This document shows positions 44,322-53,880 of a stretch of 64,000 nt of DNA, one piece after another. The position numbers were made by a program, and so were the translations under genes. Source of the DNA: Verrucomicrobiota bacterium. Its GTDB lineage: Bacteria > Verrucomicrobiota > Verrucomicrobiia > Opitutales > Opitutaceae. The notes below the pieces were generated by a model. The model was not told the DNA's origin. It did no database searches and was given only the letters and a program-made list of their open reading frames with translations. Location: the NCBI GenBank assembly GCA_016721945.1, contig JADKHC010000001.1:186001-250000 (forward strand). The letters run 5' to 3'. Position 1 is the first letter of the stretch, and the number at the start of each line of letters is the position of its first letter.

Positions 44322-44405
44322 TTAGAATTTCTCCGGCCAAAGCACCGCCACGACCAAATAGGTCAGGCAGGCACAGGCGACGAGACAGATGACAATATTT
44401 TCCAT
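44322..44405 (-). CDS. kdpF: KdpF small stabilising subunit
   Basis: A 27-residue membrane peptide, MENIVICLVACACL then TYLVVAVLWPEKF. The ending LWPEKF is typical of KdpF, the peptide that stabilises the KdpABC complex. It lies immediately before kdpA, with the stop codon 1 bp from the kdpA start. It is far below usual gene-caller length limits. Confidence 0.9.
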   Translation of the reverse strand: MENIVICLVACACLTYLVVAVLWPEKF

Positions 44406-44426
44406 GGCGGTTGGTGTTGCATCGCA

Positions 44427-44513
44427 TCAACGAATCCAGGAGCAGAACCGGACAAACCCGGCCGCGAGAGCGAAGAAGGCCAGCGTGATAGTGAGGATGA
44501 TGAAGTCGTTCAT
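44427..44513 (-). CDS. 28-residue membrane microprotein at the head of the kdp operon
   Basis: A short reading frame, MNDFIILTITLAFFALAAGF then VRFCSWIR, with an N-terminal acidic residue, one hydrophobic helix and a basic Arg/Cys/Trp end. It begins just downstream of a possible KdpE site and ends 21 bp before kdpF. Length, composition and position argue for a real microprotein in the Kdp complex. It does not look like KdpF, which is present as well. I do not recognise a named family. Confidence 0.65.
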   Translation of the reverse strand: MNDFIILTITLAFFALAAGFVRFCSWIR

Positions 44514-44583
44514 GACGGTTTTCTTTCCGCCACTACCCTAGCCCTCCCCGCTTGAATCGCCTAATTAAGAGGCACCCTGAAAG

Positions 44584-44602
44584 CATTAAGAAAACATTAA
44601 AT
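44584..44602 (-). promoter_or_regulatory. Possible KdpE-binding direct repeat
   Basis: On the minus strand two TTAATG hexamers are spaced exactly 11 bp apart (one helical turn), about 71 bp upstream of the first small kdp gene. OmpR-family regulators such as KdpE typically bind 11-bp-spaced, T-rich direct repeats. This is a plausible activator site for the whole operon. Confidence 0.5.
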
Positions 44603-44825
44603 GCCCGCACGACATGAGTGTGTTTGGAGACGTTCTTTACCCATCTCAGCCCGCATGCCTGTGCGATTCAAACACAACCAGGCTCAAGACGTAAAATTGC
44701 TGTTATACGGAACCGAGTGCTTCCGAAATACTCGAAAAACACCTGTGCTCAACCACGCTTTCACTTGAACGACCGGCCAAAGGGGGGGCCGGTCCGCCAA
44801 CTGGCGGCGTACCATCACCCAGGCC

Positions 44826-45306
44826 CACCGCCTCACGGTGCATGGCTCACCGCTCGAGGAACGCCTTCACGATAAGGGGGACGCGCCCTCATCGTCACCG
44901 GCGACTACGCCAACCCGGCTGGATCTGGAAAGACGCCCCAACCAGCCTCAACTGGGGTGGCGCGCCGTTCCTCATCGAGATCATCCCAGGCGAAATCGAG
45001 CTCCCCGTCGCCGCCTCACGCGTGAAGGCGTGGGCACTCTCTGGCGAGGGCACCCGCTTAGACGAACTACCCATAACCGACAAATCCGGTCGCACCGTCA
45101 TCACCCTTGGGACCGTCGGCAACACCCTCTGGTACGAGGTTCAGATCAGTGCGGTGCCAGTACCGCCCCCCGTATTCCCCGCTCCTGAACCAACGACTTC
45201 CTCCAACACTGGTGGTGGCGGCGCCGTAGGATTCGGCTGCCTGTTTTCCCTGATACTACTGAGCTTTCTTCGCACCCTATTTGCGGTCAGAAAAAACAGT
45301 GCATAA
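44826..45306 (+). pseudogene. Decayed C-terminal part of a secreted or surface protein with CTERM-like tail
   Basis: Three frames carry consecutive pieces of one apparent protein: TVHGSPLEERLHDKGDA, then ALIVTGDYANPAGSG, then WKDAPTSLNWGGAPF and onward to the stop at 45306. The breaks lie near 44886 and 44926. The last frame continues with a beta-rich module (EIELPVAASRVKAWALSGEG) and ends in a Gly-rich linker, a hydrophobic segment (VGFGCLFSLILLSFL) and an Arg-containing tail, the tripartite look of GlyGly/PEP-CTERM sorting signals. No 5' part was found. The parent family is probably a carbohydrate-active or surface protein; this is uncertain. Confidence 0.6.
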
Positions 45307-45342
45307 CTCCAACCGAACAACCCAAATGCTTGGTCTTCGCGA

Positions 45343-45455
45343 TTGACTAGCCTGCCAGGCCGACAAAGTTGTCAGCGTCTGAAACAGGACTCGTCCGCTC
45401 CACTGAGAAATCCCGTCGAAACTTATCCGGCACTTACCGGCAATAGAACCATCAC
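45343..45455 (+). promoter_or_regulatory. Degenerate TPP (thi-box) riboswitch upstream of thiM
   Basis: The 3' half matches the TPP aptamer closely: CTGAGA at 45403-45408, then CCCGTCGAAACTTATCCGG and TTACCGGCAATAG, corresponding to the conserved CTGAGA, CCC-T-GAACCTGATC-GG and TACCGGC-TAGGG blocks. The 5' half (GACTAG at 45343) is poorer and lacks the usual GGGGTGC. It is followed ~70 nt later by thiM, the expected target. It is either a divergent or a decaying riboswitch. Confidence 0.6.
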
Positions 45456-45525
45456 GGCCAGACTGCATAACAGGTGGTTTCGGTTGCGAACGATTCTAAC
45501 ACCTGCACCTATCTCCAAAATAAAC

Positions 45526-46332
45526 ATGCCCGCCCCCACAATTCTAACTGAAGAAGTTATTGCCATTCTCGGGCACATCCGCAGCCGACACCCTCTCGTC
45601 CACTGCCTCACTAACCAGGTGGTGAAAAACTTCACCGCCAACGTCCTCCTATCCCTCGGCGCCGCGCCCGCCATGGTCGAGCACCCCGACGAGGCTGCAC
45701 AATTCGCCGCGATGGCCGATGCTCTTCTGGTTAATATTGGCACGCTCGACGAGCCTCAGATGGCAGCCATGCTACGCGCGATTCCCTCGGCCAATCAGGC
45801 GCGCAAACCCTGGGTGCTCGATCCCGTCGCAGTTGGGCCACTCACCATCCGCACCCAATTCGCCCGAGAACTCGTCGCGCTACGCCCCACGCTCATCCGT
45901 GGCAACGCCTCCGAAATCATCGCCCTCATCGGCCAGAACGCCCGCGGCCGTGGTGTCGACAGTGGTGATGACGCCGAGACCGCAATCGCCGCCGCGCAAA
46001 CCCTCGCCACCATGACCGGCGGTGCCGTGCTCGTGACCGGCCCGATCGACTACGCAACCAATGGCACCGAGACAGTCGCTTGCGCCAACGGCCACCCACT
46101 CATGACCCGTGTCACCGGCGTGGGCTGCGCTCAAGGTGCAGTCGCCGCCGCCTGCTGCGCCGTCACCGACAACCCGCTCGCCGCCGCGGTCGCCGCCGCC
46201 ACATTGATGGGCGTCGCGGGCGATCTCGCCGCGCGCGTGTCGCTGCGGCCTGGTTCGTTTTCCGAAGCGCTGCTCGACTCGCTCGACCAACTCGACGCCG
46301 ACATCCTCCGCCGCGAAACCAAGCTCTCATGA
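45526..46332 (+). CDS. thiM: Hydroxyethylthiazole kinase
   Basis: ThiM phosphorylates 4-methyl-5-hydroxyethylthiazole, salvaging thiazole for thiamine. ATG 45526 gives 268 residues, beginning MPAPTILTEEVIAILGHIR; an upstream extension runs into the riboswitch and was rejected. Motifs: HPLVHCLTNQVVKNFTANVL, KPWVLDPVAVG, LIRGNASEI, and VTGVGCAQGAVAAACC with the catalytic Cys. Its TGA overlaps an ATG by the ATGA arrangement, the presumed start of thiE. Confidence 0.95.
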   Translation: MPAPTILTEEVIAILGHIRSRHPLVHCLTNQVVKNFTANVLLSLGAAPAMVEHPDEAAQFAAMADALLVNIGTLDEPQMAAMLRAIPSANQARKPWVLDPVAVGPLTIRTQFARELVALRPTLIRGNASEIIALIGQNARGRGVDSGDDAETAIAAAQTLATMTGGAVLVTGPIDYATNGTETVACANGHPLMTRVTGVGCAQGAVAAACCAVTDNPLAAAVAAATLMGVAGDLAARVSLRPGSFSEALLDSLDQLDADILRRETKLS

Positions 46333-47038
46333 GCGAGAATGAACAAAAAGAAAACAAAAAAAAAAGGAGTTATTAAAAGTTGTCCAGGAGAAGCAACTTC
46401 TCTGCAGCGCTGAAACACCCTACACGCTCTACCTCGTCACCGACGCGCCCGAGCGTTACGCTCACGGCCTGCTCGCCGGAGTCGAAGCTGCCGTTTCAGG
46501 CGGCGCGAGTATCGTGCAGTATCGCGCCACGACCGAACCCCGTCGCCACCTCTACGAAACCGCCTGCGCGCTTCGCGATCTGCTGCGCCCACGCCGAGTT
46601 CCGTTGATCATCAACGACCAAGTCGATCTCGCACTCGCGATCGACGCCGATGGCGTTCACGTTGGCCAAAACGATCTCCCGGTTGAAATCGTGCGGCGCA
46701 TGCTTGGCTCTGGCAAACTGATCGGCCTTTCCATTACCGCGCCGGCGCAACTCGACGCCGTTCCGCCAAAAACCGTCGACTACCTCGGTATCGGTCCAGT
46801 GTTTCCCACGATTTCCAAAGACGACGCCGCGCCCGCGCTCGGCCTTGAGCAATTCGCCCGACTTACCGCGCGCACCACGCTGCCGGTCGTCGCCATCGGC
46901 GGCATCTGCCTCGCAAACGCGTCTGCACTTTTCGCCGCAGGCGCTGCTGGCCTCGCCGTCGTCTCAGCCCTTTCACTCGCGGCCGATCCCGCCGCCGCCG
47001 CCCGCGTCCTTTACGCTATTAAATCCTACCGACCATGA
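46329..47038 (+). CDS. thiE: Thiamine phosphate synthase, N-terminus reachable only across an A10 tract
   Basis: ThiE joins HMP-PP and thiazole phosphate to form thiamine phosphate. The body is clearly ThiE: LYLVTDAPE, GGASIVQYR, VHVGQNDLP, GPVFPTISK and VAIGGI are all present, ending at TGA 47038 with a 4-bp overlap with thiD. But this frame has no usable start before a GTG at 46514, which would remove the first beta-strand and helix. An ATG at 46329 overlapping the thiM stop opens a frame that joins ThiE only if one A is gained (or the ribosome slips -1) at the run of ten A (46356-46365), directly before AGGAG. Recoding, transcript slippage, a real mutation or a read error are all possible. 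Confidence 0.75.
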
Positions 47039-47841
47039 TCCCCAACGTCCTCACTCTCGCCGGCGTCGATCCTTCCGGCGGCGCGGGCATCTTCGCCGAT
47101 CTTAAAACTTTTTCCGCGCTCGGCGCCTACGGCACCGGCATCGTCGTCGCACTCACCGCGCAAAACACGCAAGGCGTCACCGGCGTACAACTCGTGCCAG
47201 CTGCCTTCGTCACGCAGCAAATCGACACGCTCTTCGCCGATGTCCGCATCGATGCCGCCAAAGTCGGCATGCTCGCCAACGCCGAACTTGTCTCGACTGT
47301 GGCCTCGGGCCTGCGCCGGCACGGCGTCAAACGACTCGTCGTCGATCCCGTGATGGTTTCAAAAAGCGGACATCACCTGCTGCAACCCGACGCCGTCGAA
47401 GCGCTCCGCCGCGAACTCCTACCGCTCGCCGAAATCGTCACACCCAATCTCCCCGAAGCCGGCGTTTTGCTTGGCCGTGCCGAACCACGCACCATCGCTG
47501 AAATGCGCATCGCCGCACGCGACCTGCATAAACTCGGCCCGCGTTTCGTTCTCCTCAAAGGTGGACACCTCAACGGTGCCGAGAGCACCGATATCCTTGA
47601 CGATGGCACGACTCAGATCGAGCTGCGCACGCCACGCATCGCCACGAAGAATACGCACGGCACAGGTTGCACATTGTCAGCCGCGATCACCGCCCTGCTA
47701 CCACAGCGAGCCACAACCGCCGACGCGGTGCGCGACGCCAAGACCTGGCTCACCGCCGCCATCGCCGCTGCCGATCAACTCACCATCGGCCACGGCCACG
47801 GTCCCGTACACCATTTCCACGCCCTCTGGCCAAAAGCGTAG
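47035..47841 (+). CDS. thiD: Bifunctional HMP / HMP-phosphate kinase
   Basis: ThiD phosphorylates hydroxymethylpyrimidine twice to give the pyrimidine half of thiamine. The 268-residue protein has VLTLAGVDPSGGAGIFADLK at the N-terminus, RLVVDPVMVSKSG, NLPEAGVLLG and the ribokinase-like signature KNTHGTGCTLSAAITA. Its ATG overlaps thiE by 4 bp. The order thiM-thiE-thiD makes a salvage operon. Confidence 0.97.
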   Translation: MIPNVLTLAGVDPSGGAGIFADLKTFSALGAYGTGIVVALTAQNTQGVTGVQLVPAAFVTQQIDTLFADVRIDAAKVGMLANAELVSTVASGLRRHGVKRLVVDPVMVSKSGHHLLQPDAVEALRRELLPLAEIVTPNLPEAGVLLGRAEPRTIAEMRIAARDLHKLGPRFVLLKGGHLNGAESTDILDDGTTQIELRTPRIATKNTHGTGCTLSAAITALLPQRATTADAVRDAKTWLTAAIAAADQLTIGHGHGPVHHFHALWPKA

Positions 47842-47875
47842 CGCAAAACGGCCGCTAAAGCGGAATACTGGGCCT

Positions 47876-47953
47876 AGGTGGAGCCCGATGTCCTCATCGG
47901 GCTTGACCGGAATCGCATCTAACCAGCCCGTTAGAGACAACGGGCTCCACCTT
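47876..47953. repeat. HP2 hairpin repeat, copy 1
   Basis: Terminal 12-bp inverted repeats AGGTGGAGCCCG / CGGGCTCCACCT enclose two internal hairpins: GCCCGATG/CATCGGGC with a TCCT loop, and GCCCGTT/AACGGGC. The same arrangement is found at 62094-62173. It lies between convergent thiD and the methyltransferase-like gene, where it may also help terminate transcription. Confidence 0.85.
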
Positions 47954-47964
47954 CAACCACATCA

Positions 47965-48738
47965 TCACGCAGTAGCCGGAGGCAGCGGCTCTGCCGGTGC
48001 CTCTACTGGAAGCGCAACGGGCGCGAGGACAGGTACTACGACCGGGGCCAGCAAAGCGGGTTTGTCGGCCAGATAGATCGTGTAGGTATCTTTTTTAGCG
48101 GTGGCGTAGAGTTTGGCTGGAACCGATTTCACGGTGAAACCAGCTGTCTTCAATCGCGTTTCAAAGGCGTGATCGGGTTTGGCGGACCAGATCGCAGCGC
48201 GTCCACCTGGTTTCAGCGCAGCGAAGAAACGCTGAATCCCTTGCGCGCGATAATGCCCGGCATTATTCGCCTGCACCATCGCTGTGGGCCCGTTGTCGAT
48301 ATCGAGAATGATCGCATCGTACGGAGCCGTCTTTGCACGCGTGAGTCCGCGACCGACGTCCTCGACCAAAATCTTTACTCGCGGATCGGCGAGTAGCGCA
48401 CCGTTTAGGCTATTCATAAAGGTTCGGTTCCAGTCCACCACCGCCGGAATCAATTCAGCAACTTCCACCACCGCATCGGGGCCGGATTTCGCCAACACCG
48501 CTTTTAGCGTAAAACCGAGGCCGAGACCGCCGATCAAGATGCGGGCCGGACGACCGGCAAAGCCCTGAACGGCGAGTTCGCCGAGTTGCTGCTCGGAAGC
48601 GGCGGCAGACGAATGCATCAGCTCCTGCCCATTCAAGCGGATGCAGAAATTGCCATCGTGCGAGTGCAGCGAGAGACGTGTACCATCGGGCGTGAGGGCT
48701 TCCGCGAGTTTGAGATGAGGCTTCATACGAACTGACAT
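47965..48738 (-). CDS. Spermidine-synthase-like SAM-binding protein
   Basis: A 257-residue protein (start MSVRMKPHLKLAEAL; the inner Met at 48726 is equally possible, giving 253). The longer reading to 49068 overlaps the DUF6172 gene and was rejected. The Rossmann core holds ILIGGLGLGFTLKAVL, an acidic strand VVEVAELIPAVVDWN, DVGRGL and YDAIILDIDNGP, as in spermidine-synthase-type methyltransferase folds. The polyamine-binding residues are not clearly kept, so it may be a SAM-dependent enzyme of another kind. The last ~35 residues are Pro/Ala/Val-rich. Confidence 0.8.
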   Translation of the reverse strand: MSVRMKPHLKLAEALTPDGTRLSLHSHDGNFCIRLNGQELMHSSAAASEQQLGELAVQGFAGRPARILIGGLGLGFTLKAVLAKSGPDAVVEVAELIPAVVDWNRTFMNSLNGALLADPRVKILVEDVGRGLTRAKTAPYDAIILDIDNGPTAMVQANNAGHYRAQGIQRFFAALKPGGRAAIWSAKPDHAFETRLKTAGFTVKSVPAKLYATAKKDTYTIYLADKPALLAPVVVPVLAPVALPVEAPAEPLPPATA

Positions 48739-48964
48739 CGGATGCGAGATCGCTCCGAACAGCCAGAGAATGTTTCGCACAACGGAGGGGTCACCAAACC
48801 GATCGCGAGGAAAGCGAGGAGATGAGAATGAAGCACTGGAAAAACTGCGCAAATGGTGCGACTCTTCCATGTTTTCCGCGCTCGGCGCTCTTCGGTTCAT
48901 CTCGGTTTCCAGCTTTCCTGAGTTCCCCATTCCACATTCGCCGATTTGTGTTATACAGAGGGAA

Positions 48965-49324
48965 ATGAAGAAAACTTTTCCTCTCAAGGAGCCTGGTAAG
49001 GTCGACGCGCGTGTCGTCGAAGCCGTCAAAGCCGAGGTGCGCAAGTACCTGAAACGCGAACGGCGCAAAAAGCTCCCGGAAGGTTTCGATCAGTGGGATT
49101 TCGCCTGCAAGGTCGGGCCCGATCAGGCCGTTGCGGAAACCAAATCCGTGAAAGATGTATTTTCCGCCATCGACGTCGTTGCCAAAACCGAGGCACCTCA
49201 AGTCTACATCGAGTTGCTCGCCGCCGCCGGAAAACGTTTTCCCGCCGCCGCCGTCGCTCCGACTGTCGTCACCGATGCTGCGCCGCCAGAAGCAGCACCC
49301 GAAGCGTCTCCTCAAACGGAATAA
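48965..49324 (+). CDS. DUF6172 family protein
   Basis: A 119-residue protein from ATG 48965, MKKTFPLKEPGKVDARVVEA. The body (residues 1-95) contains RKYLKRERRKKLPEGFDQWD and FACKVGPDQA, matching the uncharacterised DUF6172 family. A short Ala/Pro/Glu-rich tail follows. It is strongly basic around residues 25-40, which could suggest nucleic-acid contact, but no function is known. It is divergent from the spermidine-synthase-like gene. Confidence 0.82.
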   Translation: MKKTFPLKEPGKVDARVVEAVKAEVRKYLKRERRKKLPEGFDQWDFACKVGPDQAVAETKSVKDVFSAIDVVAKTEAPQVYIELLAAAGKRFPAAAVAPTVVTDAAPPEAAPEASPQTE

Positions 49325-49414
49325 ATCACAGCGTTCAGCCAGCAACCAAGCGGATTTCCTTGGCTGCTTGGGTTCCAGCGTTCCTAAGTTCCAGATTCAA
49401 AAATCTGAAACGCT

Positions 49415-50056
49415 TCAGATCGCCGCAAAACCCAGCGATTCCAGCTCGCTGAGGTGAAACGGTGCACTCGCGATCGCTTCCTGAAGTTTCGCGAAAGCTT
49501 CGGCCTGATTCGGCGCATCATATTTTGCCGCGCCGTCATCCGAATCGTGCATATGCACGGTCCACGCACCCGCGTTCATTTCATGAACAAATCCATAGAG
49601 GTAATTTCCCGGCAACCCCGGATGCGTTCCCGCGCCCGGCACGAGGAAAAGCGAATGAGTAGGATCGTGAATAACCGCGCCATCGTGCTTTGATCGGTGG
49701 TGTGCGGGCTTGCCAGCGACCATGAGACGCTTGCTCTCGGCGCGGGCGCGGTGCGCCTCCGGGAGTGACTGCACGTAGCGATCAAAGATGCGCGCATTCG
49801 CTTCGAGCGCGTCTGCCGTAATCTGGCCCGCGATCAATGCCTCGAGATTCTCCGCGCAAAACGAAGGCTGTTTGCCCAGCGAACGCGCGGTGACAAAACC
49901 ATCCTTGTAATCCGCAGAGGCGTAGACCTGCTGCGTCGCCAAGAGTCGCTTGATCGCGTCTTGATGGGTCAGCGTGCGAGGCACGGCACCGATCGGACTG
50001 TGCTCAATCATTTCCAGAACCGTGTGGTCAAACTCCGCGTGGGGGTCGTGGGGCAT
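49415..50056 (-). CDS. Conserved hypothetical protein
   Basis: A 213-residue cytoplasmic protein with no signal peptide or membrane helix. The N-terminal ~120 residues are helical (TLTHQDAIKRLLATQQVYAS). The C-terminal part has FLVPGAGTHPGLPGNYLYGF and AWTVHMHDSDDGAA, giving clustered His/Asp residues that could bind a metal. I do not recognise the family. It stands alone, converging with DUF6172. Confidence 0.7.
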   Translation of the reverse strand: MPHDPHAEFDHTVLEMIEHSPIGAVPRTLTHQDAIKRLLATQQVYASADYKDGFVTARSLGKQPSFCAENLEALIAGQITADALEANARIFDRYVQSLPEAHRARAESKRLMVAGKPAHHRSKHDGAVIHDPTHSLFLVPGAGTHPGLPGNYLYGFVHEMNAGAWTVHMHDSDDGAAKYDAPNQAEAFAKLQEAIASAPFHLSELESLGFAAI

Positions 50057-50341
50057 GCGCCTTGGTTATGGTACACAACGGCGCGTGACGAGGTTTATCT
50101 CTGCCCTCGCAAAAACACTTCGAGCGCGCGGGCGAGTTATCTTTTTTTCCAGTACGATCAAGCGCACTCCGAATCGCGCGATGAGCCCGAAATCCTTCGC
50201 AAAAAAACCACGCATTTTCGGCCTGCGGATTTGTTGCGCAAAAGTCGCATAGGTTTTGCCAACGCACGCGGAGCGGCTGCGTGCAATTTCCAGTTAATGT
50301 GGCGATAACCGGAAATTTGGTCCGTCAACCCTGCACCCCCA

Positions 50342-51118
50342 ATGAAACCATACCTCTATCTATCGCTTATCCCGGAATCGCTGATCGCATCACACCTCAG
50401 CCCTGAAGAGTTCGGCAACTACCTCTCGGTGGGCTCCCAAAAACGCTCCCGCGGCCAGGCCATCTACTTCAAACTCAGTGACGCTTACACGGAGGCAACC
50501 CTCAAGAAACTGGGTATGAATGCAGACCTGGGTCGCTCCGTCGGCGAGCCGCCACGCCGCTCCGCTTACCTCAACATTTACCGCGTGCTGGAGCAGACTC
50601 CACTCGAAGCCCTCGAATCCATCCATCTGACGACCGACGACGGTCGCGTGCTCACACTCAAACCCGGTGCATACCAGCAGGATCTCGCTCCGCGTTTCCA
50701 CCTTTACCAGGAATTCTGCCCCGTCTCGCCCCGCATCATCAGCACACTCGAACCGAAGGCCTTCGCGCAGGAGATCACCGATTCGACCAAGCCGATTTCC
50801 CTGCCCGCCCTCGTCTTCACCGAGCTCAAGCTCGAAGCCATGGCCGAAGATCCCGAGGCCAAGGCGCAGAATCTTCCCTACACGAGCCTCGAGCACATGC
50901 GTGATTGCATGCGCGAGCTCAAGGCCAAGCCCAGCAAGAAAATGAAAACCGTCGTGCGCAACTTCCACCAGGATCTGCTCTACCGCACGCTCCGTGGCGG
51001 CTTCTTCGTCGCGACGACTGGCAATGGTTTCCGCTATTTCCCGATGCCATCCCGCGAAGAACTCGAGAGCACCTTCTATCCGTGGTGGCGCTCCGCCCTG
51101 TCCTCCTTCGGCGGCTAA
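50342..51118 (+). CDS. Conserved hypothetical protein upstream of the membrane pyrophosphatase
   Basis: A 258-residue soluble protein, MKPYLYLSLIPESLIASHLS at the start, without signal peptide. It has an early segment FGNYLSVGSQKRSRGQAIYF, a middle part rich in Leu/Glu, and a C-terminal stretch KTVVRNFHQDLLYRTLRGGF. No known domain is recognised. It precedes hppA by 51 bp on the same strand, so the two could be co-transcribed. Confidence 0.72.
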   Translation: MKPYLYLSLIPESLIASHLSPEEFGNYLSVGSQKRSRGQAIYFKLSDAYTEATLKKLGMNADLGRSVGEPPRRSAYLNIYRVLEQTPLEALESIHLTTDDGRVLTLKPGAYQQDLAPRFHLYQEFCPVSPRIISTLEPKAFAQEITDSTKPISLPALVFTELKLEAMAEDPEAKAQNLPYTSLEHMRDCMRELKAKPSKKMKTVVRNFHQDLLYRTLRGGFFVATTGNGFRYFPMPSREELESTFYPWWRSALSSFGG

Positions 51119-51169
51119 AACCAATTACCCCACCCAAAACTAGTTCCCTCCTCCTTCACACATCCATCC

Positions 51170-53725
<2,556 letters not shown>

Positions 53726-53763
53726 TCTCCTAGGAATCCATCTCGACCACACCAAGCTATACC

Positions 53764-53796
53764 AAAGGCCGCCCTTAACCGGGGCGGCCTTTTTCT
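53764..53796 (+). terminator. Rho-independent terminator after hppA
   Basis: An 11-bp stem AAAGGCCGCCC / GGGCGGCCTTT around a 7-nt loop is followed by TTTTTC and further T. Confidence 0.92.
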
Positions 53797-53880
53797 TTTT
53801 GCGGTGTATATCCTTTCAGGCGCATCCGTCCATTCGACCTATCGTTTGACCCTTCGACGCCTTTACACACGCTAACCTTT

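Noticed and set aside
44618..44875. Short plus-strand ORF upstream of the decayed gene
   Set aside because: No family likeness; it spans the kdp control region and a low-complexity G-rich patch.
47035..49068. Longer minus-strand reading of the spermidine-synthase-like gene to 49068
   Set aside because: The extra N-terminal ~110 residues have no family likeness and run opposite to and across the DUF6172 gene, whose start and sequence are convincing.
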